Source: Chryseobacterium sp. Leaf394 (GTDB lineage Bacteria; Bacteroidota; Bacteroidia; Flavobacteriales; Weeksellaceae). From it: a DNA stretch of 64,000 bases. The DNA is taken from positions 1,232,273 through 1,296,272 of the forward strand of contig NZ_LMQH01000011.1 of NCBI RefSeq assembly GCF_001424105.1, read 5' to 3'. A program made the translations under genes and the position numbers. Below the pieces are notes generated by a model that saw only the letters and a program-made list of their open reading frames with translations, had not been told where the DNA came from and did not search any database. Below are positions 53,686 through 62,992 of this stretch, piece by piece. Position 1 is the stretch's first letter. The number at the start of each line of letters is the position of its first letter.

Positions 53686-55044
53686 TTACTTTTTCAAAAT
53701 TTTCTGCATGTGTTCTGATCCGTCTTCAAATTTCAGTTTTAAAATGTAATTTCCGGTGTTCAGATGAGAAACTGTAATCTTTTCACTGTCGAATACTGTA
53801 TTTATTTTCTGTCCGACTGTACTGTACAATTCAGCAAATGCAATTTTTGCTTTTCCTTTTACGTAGATATAATCCGCTGCTGGATTAGGATAAATTGCAA
53901 CATCTGATTTTTCAGCATCCTGAACGGAAAGCAGTGATGATGACGTAAATCGCTTAACTTTCACACCGTTGTCTACATATGCAAACACAACTTTATTATT
54001 AGAATCCACTGCAAGCTCGTTAAATGTTGCTGCTCCTTCAGAAATCACAGTACCTCCTATTTTATTCCATGCTGATGCGCCGGGATTAAGAGCATAAACC
54101 TGATTCTTTGAATGATTGGCATTCTGACTGTCCCAAATACTCGCTGCTGCATAAACTGTCCCGTCACCCGCCAGTGCAATTGAGGTATTATTTACGACAG
54201 AGTCTGAAAAATTTGCAGCTCCAACCTGTATCCAATTTGTGCCGTCAAACTTTTTTACGTTCAGTTTTCTTCCATCACCTGAAGCGGAAACGTAAGAAAC
54301 AAAAGGAATATTATTACTGTCTAAAGCAAGATCAATGAAAGAATTATCTGAAGAATAGGCTGTAGCTGCATTTACACCTCCAACTAGAGTCCACGAATCT
54401 GTACTGCCCGCATTAACACTTATTTTGTAAACTTTCAAACCACTTGCTATCTGTGCTACATAAATAAAATTATCACTGCCAACAGCCATTTTTACATAAG
54501 TGGAACCTCCGGCAAATCCGGTATTTCCAACCTGCTCCCATGCTCCGTTTTTATATCTTTTTACCGTACCTGAACTTAGCGAGTGATGGGCAAAAAGATC
54601 ACCGGACGAAGAAACAGCCAAGGCCTGGTAATTAATCTGTGAAGCGGCTGCATTAGGAAGCATGGACCATGCACCATTGCTGAATTTTCTTACTTCCATT
54701 CCGGCAGCCCCTGCCTGATTACTGTAATAGATGCTGCCCGCATTGTCCATTGCCATACAGCCATAAAGAGCTGTTGTTGCTGTAACTCCTGGAGAGCCGC
54801 CTACATAAGACCACGACTGGCCGTCAAACTGCTGTACAGATCCTTTAGCAACGCTCGTATCATAGTAAGATAGATAATAATTTCCGGAGCCTGTCGTTAG
54901 GAGGTTTAGCCAGCTGGCTCCAGCTGCAGAGACTGTACTGGAAGTTCCAACGTTTTCCCACTGTTGAGCATTGCCTTTCGCAGCAAGAAATAACAGGGCA
55001 GAAGCAATGATTGTTTTGCCCGAAAAAATAGTTTTGAATGTCAT
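53686..55044 (-). CDS. Type IX secretion cargo with C-terminal sorting domain
   Basis: The 452-residue protein has a signal peptide (cleavage near GNAQ, residue 26), a beta-propeller-like body of about 350 residues with repeated blades ending in W (QQFDGQSWSYVG, RKFSNGAWSMLP, KRYKNGAWEQVG, KKFDGTNWIQVG) and a type A T9SS sorting domain at the end (IYPNPAADYIYVKGKAK ... GNYILKLKFEDGSEHMQKILKK). It should be secreted through T9SS and fixed to the surface. Role of the propeller is unknown. Confidence 0.9.
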   Translation of the reverse strand: MTFKTIFSGKTIIASALLFLAAKGNAQQWENVGTSSTVSAAGASWLNLLTTGSGNYYLSYYDTSVAKGSVQQFDGQSWSYVGGSPGVTATTALYGCMAMDNAGSIYYSNQAGAAGMEVRKFSNGAWSMLPNAAASQINYQALAVSSSGDLFAHHSLSSGTVKRYKNGAWEQVGNTGFAGGSTYVKMAVGSDNFIYVAQIASGLKVYKISVNAGSTDSWTLVGGVNAATAYSSDNSFIDLALDSNNIPFVSYVSASGDGRKLNVKKFDGTNWIQVGAANFSDSVVNNTSIALAGDGTVYAAASIWDSQNANHSKNQVYALNPGASAWNKIGGTVISEGAATFNELAVDSNNKVVFAYVDNGVKVKRFTSSSLLSVQDAEKSDVAIYPNPAADYIYVKGKAKIAFAELYSTVGQKINTVFDSEKITVSHLNTGNYILKLKFEDGSEHMQKILKK

Positions 55045-55372
55045 AGTTTTTGATTTTTAGAATTATAAAATAATAGTCAAAATTTTATCAGATTTTAAAA
55101 ATGATTTTAAAGTCATTTCCTGTTCCTGATCACATTTACAAATCTAAAAGACCGAAAAAAGAAAACATAATTCTGAAGTACGTCATATATGTTTTTACAT
55201 ACTCATTACATACTTTTATCTAAAAAAATATAAAATAAGGTACGTGAAATTTTAATTCTTCTGAAAATCTGAAAGCCTTTGAGAAAAAATCAGCGGAAAT
55301 TTTTGTTGTTATTATTAAAAAAAACCGTTAAATATTTAACAAAAAATTGATGATTTTATTAAATATAATATA
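55045..55372. other. 328-bp AT-rich intergenic region
   Basis: The region separates the TPR-HTH regulator from the T9SS cargo gene. It is strongly AT-rich, with short direct repeats of ACATAC/TACATACT type near 55195-55215. I found no promoter element of the TAnnTTTG type on the minus strand, and no reading frame of note. Confidence 0.6.
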
Positions 55373-56809
55373 TCAAATAGTGTCAATATAATGGTAGATA
55401 TCGATGTCTTGAGGAATATCAAGTTTTTTACGCAATCTGTATTTTTTGTTTTGAACCGTCCGTGTTTCTATAAAGGTATATTTAGCGATTTCTTTTGTGC
55501 TCAATTTTAGTTTTAGCATAGCACAGAATTCTCTTTCAGAAGGTTGCAGTTCGGGATATTTTTTGGAAAGATTAGAAATAAAATCGGGGAAAGCAATTTC
55601 AAAATTGATGAGAAATGAAGGATCATTCTTTTCCAGAAGTTCAATGAGCTGTTGAATGATTTCGGTTGACGGTCCTGTTTTTTCCTGTTTTGTTTCACCA
55701 AGATGAATTGGTGCAGATTTTCTTTTTTTGGTAAAATAATAGATCCCAAACGCACTGATAATGCCCATTCCTAAAGTAATGTAGAGGAAATACATTGGGC
55801 TTTTATTCTGCTGATCTTTCTCTTTGCTTAAAACTTTTTGTAAAGAATTGTATTTGCTGTTTAATATTTTCAGATCATAAGTCTCAGCTTTTGTACGGTA
55901 AAATTCAGCACTGTCTTTCTGATTTAATGCAGAATATATTCTCTGAAGTGGAAGGTATATCTCATTTAAATTTAGATCAGTCCCGTTGGATTTATTAATT
56001 TTCAGAGCTTTATGAAAATAATAGATTGCTGATTTAAAATCTTCTTTTTTCTCAAAATAATTTCCGAAAACGGTGTAGTTGGTGATTAAATTCCGGTTGT
56101 CAGCTTCTTGTTGTGGCCGTATAGCAAAAGATTTGTCGGCGAACATTTTGGCAGAATCTATATCGATCTGAAGATAAATATTGGCAATATTTGAGTAATT
56201 CAGGTACTGAAAAGCGTTTCTTTTATCTTCATCTTCTATCTGATTTCCGTTTTCAATAACCTGTAAAATCTTTTTCGCGGCTTCTTTGGGCTGTTTTTTA
56301 TCAAGATAAATGTTGGCGAAACTGCTCAGTACATTGGCTTTTGCAAAAAATACCTTTTCACTCTTCTGATCTGCTTTTTCCAGAAGTTCGTAGGCATTAT
56401 TCAGATTTGTGATGGCGAGGTCAGGAAGATTGTTGATGGAATACGTCTCGGCGAGGTACACGTGAGCCATAGATTCGAAATAGTAATCCTGAAGATTGGC
56501 TGATACTTTCTTTAATTTTTCTGCCTCCACAATAAGGCTGTCTGTGAGGTTTTTACTGTAGAAATACCTGCATTTTCTGTCCAGGATTTTCATTTCAGCT
56601 TTTCCATCTTTTAAAGTTTTCGAAAGTCTGAGAAGTTCCGGAAGCTGCTGGAAAGCCTGATCAATATTGTTGCGGTAAAGTTTAGCGTTCTCATCCAGTC
56701 TGCGGCCGAGTTCCTTTGCAGCGTTTTTATTCTGTCCGTGCAAAACTCCACTCAATAGCAGAAAACAGCCTGAAAAAAATAGTATTTTAATGGCCTGAGA
56801 AAAATTCAC
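55373..56809 (-). CDS. TPR-containing membrane regulator with LuxR-like HTH
   Basis: The 478-residue protein has a signal peptide, a periplasmic alpha-helical repeat region (TPR-like, about 30-330), one membrane helix (about 338-360, MYFLYITLGMGIISAFGIYYF) and a cytoplasmic tail ending in an HTH (LSTKEIAKYTFIETRTVQNKKYRLRKKL). No kinase or receiver domain is present, so it probably works as a one-component sensor that reads an envelope signal. The HTH is shared with the small protein at 52596. The neighbouring T9SS cargo gene may be a target. Confidence 0.85.
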   Translation of the reverse strand: MNFSQAIKILFFSGCFLLLSGVLHGQNKNAAKELGRRLDENAKLYRNNIDQAFQQLPELLRLSKTLKDGKAEMKILDRKCRYFYSKNLTDSLIVEAEKLKKVSANLQDYYFESMAHVYLAETYSINNLPDLAITNLNNAYELLEKADQKSEKVFFAKANVLSSFANIYLDKKQPKEAAKKILQVIENGNQIEDEDKRNAFQYLNYSNIANIYLQIDIDSAKMFADKSFAIRPQQEADNRNLITNYTVFGNYFEKKEDFKSAIYYFHKALKINKSNGTDLNLNEIYLPLQRIYSALNQKDSAEFYRTKAETYDLKILNSKYNSLQKVLSKEKDQQNKSPMYFLYITLGMGIISAFGIYYFTKKRKSAPIHLGETKQEKTGPSTEIIQQLIELLEKNDPSFLINFEIAFPDFISNLSKKYPELQPSEREFCAMLKLKLSTKEIAKYTFIETRTVQNKKYRLRKKLDIPQDIDIYHYIDTI

Positions 56810-56928
56810 AAAAACTTAATTTTAATTTATTGAGTAAATGTATAGAAAAAGAAAGAATTTATGAAATATTAGGCACAATATTGTCTGTTATACTAAAAAT
56901 AATCTGCGAAAAACTGAATTAAATTAAT

Positions 56929-59376
56929 TTACTTAATCTTTTTAGCCTGCTGAATCAGCTTTTGAATTCTTGAATCCAAATCTTCACTCGTCAAAGTCTG
57001 TCTCAAACTGTCAACCTTAATCGGAAAACTTAATGGTGTAAAGGCGTTGGCGAACTTCAGTACAAACTTTGATTTTTCAATCCGCTTAAAAGCTTCCACT
57101 AATCTTTGCTCCTGCAACTGCATATTAAAAACTTCCGTATAAGCTTGTCTCACGAGAAAATGATTGGGGTCATAATCTTCGAGAACTTTAAAAATCAATC
57201 CGGCTGAACTTTGTAAAGCTTTATTCGAACGTTGCTGTCCGGGGAAATTCTGCACGACCATTCCCGAAATCACCGCAATATCTCTGAATTTACGGCTAGC
57301 CATTTCTGCTGAATTGATACTTGAAATCACATCAATCATCAGATTATCTCTGGTTAGAATTCTATCTAAATTATCTTCAGTCACAGGAATTTCTTTGTCG
57401 CTGAACAGTTCAAAACCGTAGTCATTCATCGCCATCGAAAAAGAAATCGGAGCCAGTTTGGAAATTCGGTAGGCAATCAAAGCTGCCATCACTTCGTGCA
57501 CCAAACGCCCTTCGAATGGGTACATAAACAAATGATAACCTTCGCGGTTTTTAATTAATTCAATCAAAAATTCATCTTCTCTCGGAATGTGCGAACGCTT
57601 TTCCTGATTAGCTAAAAGCGGATGTAAAAACTTCAGTTCTTTTTCAGAAGCTTTTGGATTTAATGCTCCCGACAATTTTTCTCTTAAAAAATGACCCAGA
57701 TTTGAACTTAAAGGTAATCGTCCACCAAGATAGCTCGGAGCCTGCGCTTTTCCTTTGGAAGCCCGCACGAAAACCGTCATATCTTTTATCATCGCCACTT
57801 CCAAAACCCGTCCGGCCAGAATAAATTTCTCTTCTTTTTTCAGTCTTGAAATAAAATATTCCTCGACCATCCCGATGTAACCGCCGGAAATAAATTTAAC
57901 TTTCAGCATCGCATCGCTGACAATCGCACCCATATTCATCCGGTGGAGCATCGCGATTTTTCTGGAAGTCACTTTGTGCAAACCATCTTCCATCACGACA
58001 ACTTTGTGATATTCTTCGTAGCTTTTTAAAGCACTTCCACCAATCGTGAGGAAATCAATCATTGCCTTCCATTCCTCATCTCTGATTTCCTGAAAAGTAT
58101 AGACTTTTTTAATTCTTTCGTAAACTTCGTTGGGTAAAAATCCATCACCAATAGCCAACGTCATCAGAAACTGAACCAGGACGTCGAAACACAAAACTAC
58201 AGGTTCTCGAGGCTCAATGACTTTCTGTTTTACAGCTTCTTTTAAAGCCGCAACTTCAATCAGTTCTAAAGAATGAGTGGGAACACAGAAAATTTTTGAG
58301 GTTTCAAAAGGGGAGTGGCCACTTCGTCCCGCACGTTGCAGAAATCTCGCAACACCTTTCGCAGAGCCAATTTGAATGACCGTATCAACAGGTTTAAAGT
58401 CAATTCCCAAGTCCAAAGATGATGTGGAAACGACGGCTTTCAGTTTTCCTGAACTTAAATTTTCCTCAATCCAAATTCTCAAATGTGCATCAATCGAACT
58501 GTGGTGAATCGCGATTTGTCCGGCAAAATCTGGGTAGGCATTCAGCAAAAGCTGATACCACATTTCACTCTGACTTCTTGTATTCGTGAAAACAATAGTC
58601 GATTTTGATTCTAAAATAATAGGAACGACTTTATCGGCTAATTTTTGTCCGAGATGCCCTGCCCAGGGCAACAGTTCAACTTCGTCCGGAAAAACCGAAA
58701 TGATATCGATTTTCTTGAGTTCTTTCGCCGTAATTTTTGTTTTCTTAATATCATAAGGAATCAAAACATCCTGCGCCTCATCGAGGTTTCCGATGGTTGC
58801 CGTGATTCCCCAAATTTTAAGTTTCGGAACATAATGAAAGAGCTGTGAAATTCCCAGTTCGACCATCACGCCCCGTTTTGAACCCAGCAATTCGTGCCAT
58901 TCATCTACCGCAACACAATGCATATTGGTAAAAAATCTCTGATGATTTTTCTGTCCTAAAAGTAAATGGAGACTTTCAGGTGTGACCACCAGAATTTCGG
59001 GCATATTTTTTACCTGCTGTTGACGGACTTTCGGGTCGGTATCGCCGTTTCTTACGCCAACTGCCCAATCTAAACCAATCTCGTCAATTGCTTCCTGCAT
59101 TGCTTTTGCGATGTCTTTGGAAAGAGAACGAAGAGGAGTAATCCAAATCATTTTCAGTCCTTTTTTGTACTTGTCGGGATTCGTCAAAAAATCAGAAACC
59201 AAAGCTAAAAATACCGAAAACGTTTTCCCAAAACCCGTCGGAGCTACCACCATTCCACTATATCCACTGCCAAATTTCTTCCAGGTATCGACCTGAAATT
59301 TAAATGGCGAGTTGCCTTTTTCCATCATCCAGTTTTGAATGATTTTAAAGCCTTCGGTATTTTCGTAGGTGCTCAT
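56929..59376 (-). CDS. Ligase-associated DNA damage response DEXH-box helicase
   Basis: From the ATG at 59376 (815 residues; a GTG lies three codons upstream) the protein is an Lhr-like superfamily 2 helicase: Walker A APTGFGKT (45-52), motif II VDEWHELLG, motif III ATIGN and the late RAGRSGH. The C-terminal half (about 400-815) holds the winged-helix and Lhr-type domains. With the ligase, exonuclease and PdeM it forms a four-part DNA repair module. The spacing of 250 bases to the ligase is filled with repeats. Confidence 0.93.
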   Translation of the reverse strand: MSTYENTEGFKIIQNWMMEKGNSPFKFQVDTWKKFGSGYSGMVVAPTGFGKTFSVFLALVSDFLTNPDKYKKGLKMIWITPLRSLSKDIAKAMQEAIDEIGLDWAVGVRNGDTDPKVRQQQVKNMPEILVVTPESLHLLLGQKNHQRFFTNMHCVAVDEWHELLGSKRGVMVELGISQLFHYVPKLKIWGITATIGNLDEAQDVLIPYDIKKTKITAKELKKIDIISVFPDEVELLPWAGHLGQKLADKVVPIILESKSTIVFTNTRSQSEMWYQLLLNAYPDFAGQIAIHHSSIDAHLRIWIEENLSSGKLKAVVSTSSLDLGIDFKPVDTVIQIGSAKGVARFLQRAGRSGHSPFETSKIFCVPTHSLELIEVAALKEAVKQKVIEPREPVVLCFDVLVQFLMTLAIGDGFLPNEVYERIKKVYTFQEIRDEEWKAMIDFLTIGGSALKSYEEYHKVVVMEDGLHKVTSRKIAMLHRMNMGAIVSDAMLKVKFISGGYIGMVEEYFISRLKKEEKFILAGRVLEVAMIKDMTVFVRASKGKAQAPSYLGGRLPLSSNLGHFLREKLSGALNPKASEKELKFLHPLLANQEKRSHIPREDEFLIELIKNREGYHLFMYPFEGRLVHEVMAALIAYRISKLAPISFSMAMNDYGFELFSDKEIPVTEDNLDRILTRDNLMIDVISSINSAEMASRKFRDIAVISGMVVQNFPGQQRSNKALQSSAGLIFKVLEDYDPNHFLVRQAYTEVFNMQLQEQRLVEAFKRIEKSKFVLKFANAFTPLSFPIKVDSLRQTLTSEDLDSRIQKLIQQAKKIK

Positions 59377-59402
59377 TTTTACCACATAATTTTTCTTACT
59401 GT

Positions 59403-59460
59403 AACCACAAAAGTCACAAAAGATAAGTTTTGATTATATCTATTTAAAGTTCAAAAAAGG
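59403..59460 (+). repeat. AACCACAAAAGTCACAAAAG repeat, copy 1
   Basis: About 58 bp, running from AACCACAAAAGTCACAAAAG to TTTAAAGTTCAAAAAAGG. Copy 2 follows 88 bases on, and an inverted copy lies before the ligase stop. Confidence 0.85.
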
Positions 59461-59490
59461 AAGATGCTTAATTTTTTACTTTCTTATTTT

Positions 59491-59548
59491 CACCACAAAA
59501 GTCACAAAAGAAAAGTTTTAATTAATACTTTTTAAAGTTCAAAAAAGC
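59491..59548 (+). repeat. AACCACAAAAGTCACAAAAG repeat, copy 2
   Basis: Matches copy 1 over its whole length with few changes, from CACCACAAAAGTCACAAAAG to TTTAAAGTTCAAAAAAGC. Confidence 0.85.
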
Positions 59549-59600
59549 CTTTTGTATCAGCTTTTTAGAACTTCTGATTCTCATTAATTAAAACAATTAC

Positions 59601-59626
59601 AAAAACTTTTGTGACTTTTGTGGTTT
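59601..59626 (-). repeat. Inverted copy of the same repeat
   Basis: CTTTTGTGACTTTTGTGGTT is the exact reverse complement of the 20-base head of copy 1, so the gap can fold into a long hairpin. It ends ten bases from the ligase stop codon. Confidence 0.85.
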
Positions 59627-59635
59627 AAATCAAAG

Positions 59636-61216
59636 CTACTGTATCAATTTCTTAATCTCTTCAATATCATCAATATCATTCACGGTTTTGTCTTTCCGCC
59701 ATCTTAAAATCCTTGGGAAACGCAATGCCACACCGCTTTTGTGTCGGTTACTGAAGCCAATTCCTTCAAATGCAATTTCGAAAACCAACTCAGCTTTCAC
59801 AGTTCGCACAGGACCGAATTTTTCAATCGCATTTTTATTGACAAACTTGCTCACTTCCATTATCTCTTTATCCGTCAATCCGGAGTATGCTTTGGCAATC
59901 GTAACCAATTTATCGCCACTTTTTACGGCAAAACTATAGTCGGTGTAATAGGCGCTTCGTCGTCCGCTACCTTTTTGGGCATAAATCAAAACAGCATCAA
60001 TCGTCAACGGACTGATTTTCCACTTCCACCAGTCACCTTTTTTCCGTCCGGAATGATAATGAGAATTTTTCTGCTTCAGCATCAGACCTTCACTGTTGAT
60101 TTCCCTTGAATTTTCTCTGATTAAATCTAATTTGCTCCAATCATCGAAATCAATCGCCTGAGAAATTTTAATGTTTCCCGGCTCTTCATTTAATAATAAT
60201 TCTTCCAACATTGCTCTTCTTGCTGAGATAGGCTTTTCCCTTAAATCAGTTCCTTCCAGTTCCAGAATATCATATGCAAAAACTTCAATCGGAATTTCAG
60301 CGAGCATTTTTTTAGTTAAAGTTTTACGGTTCAAACGTTTTTGTAATTCATTAAAATTTAAAACATTACCTTCCATTACCGCAAGTATTTCTCCATCTAT
60401 CACAAAGTTACCTTTCATCGCTTTCACGGTCTCGGCAATCTCGGGAAACTGCTCAGTGACCAATTCTTCACCACGCGACCAGATGAAAACTTCACCGTTT
60501 CGTCTGATAATTTGTCCACGGATTCCGTCCCACTTATATTCAATGAGCCATTCTTCAGGTTTTCCCAAATCTTCCAGCTCTTTTTCCAGTGGATAAGCCA
60601 AACAGAATGGGTAGGGTTTTGAGTTGTCGGGATTTATATTTTCAGCAGAAATCAGCTCCTGAAACGAAACTTCATCAGGTTGCCATTTTCCCATTAAACT
60701 GTGCATCAACGTGCTTGCTTCCTGTCCTGAAAACTTGGTCAGAGAATTAATCAGAGTCTTCGAGGAAACCCCAATTCTGAAACTTCCACCCAGTAATTTA
60801 TTAAAAATCAACCGTTCGGTATAATCCAAACCGTTCCAGGAATTAAGAACAAATTCTTTTTTCTCAGCTTCGGCTTTCGTTTTCAGTCCGATGATTTCCG
60901 TCATCCATTCAGATAAAGTTTTCTCTATTTTTTCAGTGGGAGGCGGAAGAATCAAGGATATCGTTTCACCCAAATCGCCGACTGAAGAATAACTTTCCTG
61001 AAAGAGCCAAAAAGGAAGTTGGGTAATTTCCAATGCCCATTCTTTCATATAGTTGGTGTTCACATTTCGCTTGGGTCTTTTTCCGGTAAACAGGGCGATA
61101 AACCACAATTTATCATCATCAGGCGCACGCTCAAGATAATCGATGATGGCATCGATTTTAGCGTTGGTTTTATTCGTACTTTCCAGAGCGTTGATGAGTT
61201 CTGCGAAATTTTTCAT
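59636..61216 (-). CDS. ATP-dependent DNA ligase (ligase-associated response module)
   Basis: The 526-residue ligase has an N-terminal helical DNA-binding domain, the nucleotidyl-transfer domain with Lys228 in IEYKWDGIRGQI, and the OB-fold domain near the end (LTIDAVLIYAQKGSGRRS, GVALRFPRILRWRKDK). It seals DNA nicks through an enzyme-AMP step. In Bacteroidota it accompanies the NAD-dependent LigA and is linked to the exonuclease, DEXH helicase and PdeM. No LigD-type polymerase or nuclease domain is fused to it, and no Ku gene is nearby. Confidence 0.93.
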   Translation of the reverse strand: MKNFAELINALESTNKTNAKIDAIIDYLERAPDDDKLWFIALFTGKRPKRNVNTNYMKEWALEITQLPFWLFQESYSSVGDLGETISLILPPPTEKIEKTLSEWMTEIIGLKTKAEAEKKEFVLNSWNGLDYTERLIFNKLLGGSFRIGVSSKTLINSLTKFSGQEASTLMHSLMGKWQPDEVSFQELISAENINPDNSKPYPFCLAYPLEKELEDLGKPEEWLIEYKWDGIRGQIIRRNGEVFIWSRGEELVTEQFPEIAETVKAMKGNFVIDGEILAVMEGNVLNFNELQKRLNRKTLTKKMLAEIPIEVFAYDILELEGTDLREKPISARRAMLEELLLNEEPGNIKISQAIDFDDWSKLDLIRENSREINSEGLMLKQKNSHYHSGRKKGDWWKWKISPLTIDAVLIYAQKGSGRRSAYYTDYSFAVKSGDKLVTIAKAYSGLTDKEIMEVSKFVNKNAIEKFGPVRTVKAELVFEIAFEGIGFSNRHKSGVALRFPRILRWRKDKTVNDIDDIEEIKKLIQ

Positions 61217-61562
61217 TGCTTATCTTTTGTTTAATTTGGGCAGCTTTGAACTTCGTTTGTAAATTTCGATAAAGTCTTTGCTTCATCTCATTTATGCCTT
61301 CCGTTCTCAATCTTTTTTTGCAAGAAGTTTTGTCTTTAATTGAAGTTTCATTTTATGCAAAAAAAAGGATTTCCACTCAAGTCGGGCTGCGAGCAATTCG
61401 ATGTTTAAAAATTAATAGGTCACTCCTAAGGAGCTCTTATAATTCTTATTCTATTCTGTTATTAGCAGTTCGCTCGTACGGAGCTGTTAATAATATTCAA
61501 CATTTTTCAATGTGATATCTGTTTTTGAAGTTTGCTATCAACCTTGTCAAGGTTATTTAGAA
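61217..61562. other. 346-bp gap between ligase and exonuclease
   Basis: The dispersed repeat copy D takes up 156 bases. The rest is AT-rich with no clear promoter element. A 73-codon frame at 61294-61515 overlaps the repeat and is rejected. Confidence 0.6.
61235..61390 (-). repeat. Dispersed intergenic element, copy D (long form)
   Basis: Read on the minus strand it begins GCAGCCCGACTTGAGTGGAA and ends GTTCAAAGCTGCCCAAA, the same ends as copies A-C. Inner arms (TTTTTTTTGCAT / TTGCAAAAAAA) pair. Its last part matches copy C (GCATAAA, then GAAGCAAA against AAAGCAAA). Confidence 0.85.
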
Positions 61563-62585
61563 TCAATCATCATCTTTTACAACTTCTTTTTCAGTTACCT
61601 CTTCATCATCGTCCCCATACAAAGTTTCCACAACATCAGATTTAATTCCCAATTCATTTAAATATTTAGAAAAAACCTCGGTTTGTCCATGCGTTACGTG
61701 AACGATTTCTGCTTCAGTTGCTTTGATGGCCTGCAATAATCCTTTCCAGTCGGCGTGGTCGCTCATCGGAAAACCTGCATCCATACTTCGCCACCTTCTC
61801 GCACCGCGAACCTGCATCCAGCCGGAGCAAATTGCAGTTGCTGCATCAGGAATTTTCTTGATGACATTGCTGTCGAGCAAGGCTGGCGGAACTATTACTA
61901 TATCGCCTGAAACGTGTTTGATGTTTTCCCTGAAATCGGGAATTTCATAATCCGGAAGCACAATTCCGACTTCTTCAAAGGCTTTATTCAGTTTGCCAAT
62001 CGAGTAGTGAACGTGAATTTTTCCCATTCCTTCGACGGCTTTCATAATTCGTTGCGCTTTGCCCAAAGAGTATCCTATAAAAACTGAAGTCTTCTGATTT
62101 TCCTGATTTCTTAAAACCCAATTCTGCAGTCTCTTATTTAAATCCGGAACTTCGAGCCAGTTGTAAATGGGAAGTCCGAAAGTACTTTCAGTCACAAATT
62201 CATTGCATTTTACCAACTCAAACGGTGTACTCAAACCATCATCCTGAACTTTATAGTCACCTGAAATCACGCTCACATAACCTTTATATTCCAAGCGAAT
62301 TTGTGCCGAGCCAATGATGTGACCAGCCGGATGCATCGAAAGTTTGACCCCATTAATGTCTAAAACCTCGCCGTACTGCAAGGTCTGACATTCGATGTCA
62401 GGAGAAATTCTTTGGTGTAAAATAGGTTTTGTGAAATGATGACAAAGGTATTTTTTCATTCCCCAACGCGCGTGGTCGGCGTGTCCGTGCGTGATGACCG
62501 CATAATCTACAGGTCGCCACGGGTCAATATAAAATTTCCCCTGCGGACAGTAAATACCTTTGTTTGTGAATGTGATGAGTTTCAA
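61563..62585 (-). CDS. Ligase-associated DNA damage response exonuclease (MBL fold)
   Basis: The 340-residue protein is an SNM1/CPSF-like metallo-beta-lactamase nuclease: the metal motif HGHADH at residues 33-38, the MHPAGHIIGS block near 85-94, VISGDYK, SDHADW and HVTHGQTEVF. It would trim DNA ends before ligation. It lies upstream of the ligase and helicase on the same strand. The acidic last 20 residues (EEVTEKEVVKDDD) are unusual and may bind a partner. Confidence 0.9.
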   Translation of the reverse strand: MKLITFTNKGIYCPQGKFYIDPWRPVDYAVITHGHADHARWGMKKYLCHHFTKPILHQRISPDIECQTLQYGEVLDINGVKLSMHPAGHIIGSAQIRLEYKGYVSVISGDYKVQDDGLSTPFELVKCNEFVTESTFGLPIYNWLEVPDLNKRLQNWVLRNQENQKTSVFIGYSLGKAQRIMKAVEGMGKIHVHYSIGKLNKAFEEVGIVLPDYEIPDFRENIKHVSGDIVIVPPALLDSNVIKKIPDAATAICSGWMQVRGARRWRSMDAGFPMSDHADWKGLLQAIKATEAEIVHVTHGQTEVFSKYLNELGIKSDVVETLYGDDDEEVTEKEVVKDDD

Positions 62586-62632
62586 AAGTGTGATGATTAG
62601 TGTGTTTCTGAATATTCAAAAACCTAACCAAA

Positions 62633-62992
62633 TTAATTTTGTTCAAGACTTTTCTGCAAATCACTCCACGCACCGCCATTGTAAACCTTCTTGAAACCTT
62701 TTTCTTTTAAAATATGTTCGACTTTTACACTTCTCAAACCGTGCGAACAGACTGTGATATACGTTTTATTCGGGTCAAGTTCTATGTATCTTACACGGAT
62801 TGTTCCTAAAGAAATATTCTGTGAACCAGCGATATGTCCGGTTTCAAATTCTTTTTCTGTTCTTACATCTAAAATTACGGCTCCGTTTTTAATCAATTTG
62901 TCTAGACCATCGTCCAAAGTCTGATATTGATAAACTCTGTACACAACATAAATCAACAAGATTACTCCACAGAAAATCAAGATATTCTTCAT
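62633..62992 (-). CDS. Rhodanese-like sulfurtransferase domain protein
   Basis: The 119-residue protein has an N-terminal membrane helix (about 3-20) and one rhodanese domain with LDVRTEKEFETGHIAGSQNI and the catalytic Cys82 in TVCSHGLRS. It probably moves persulfide sulfur or handles redox signals at the inner membrane. Its start overlaps the stop of the DUF3817 gene by four bases, so the two are translated together. Confidence 0.88.
   Translation of the reverse strand: MKNILIFCGVILLIYVVYRVYQYQTLDDGLDKLIKNGAVILDVRTEKEFETGHIAGSQNISLGTIRVRYIELDPNKTYITVCSHGLRSVKVEHILKEKGFKKVYNGGAWSDLQKSLEQN

Noticed and set aside
53686-55044. T9SS cargo as part of the DNA repair module
   Set aside because: It carries a signal peptide and surface sorting domain, so it acts outside the cell; its place between pdeM and the helicase is taken as chance insertion.
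61294-61515. 73-codon plus-strand frame
   Set aside because: It overlaps repeat copy D and AT-rich spacer; codon use and composition do not look coding.
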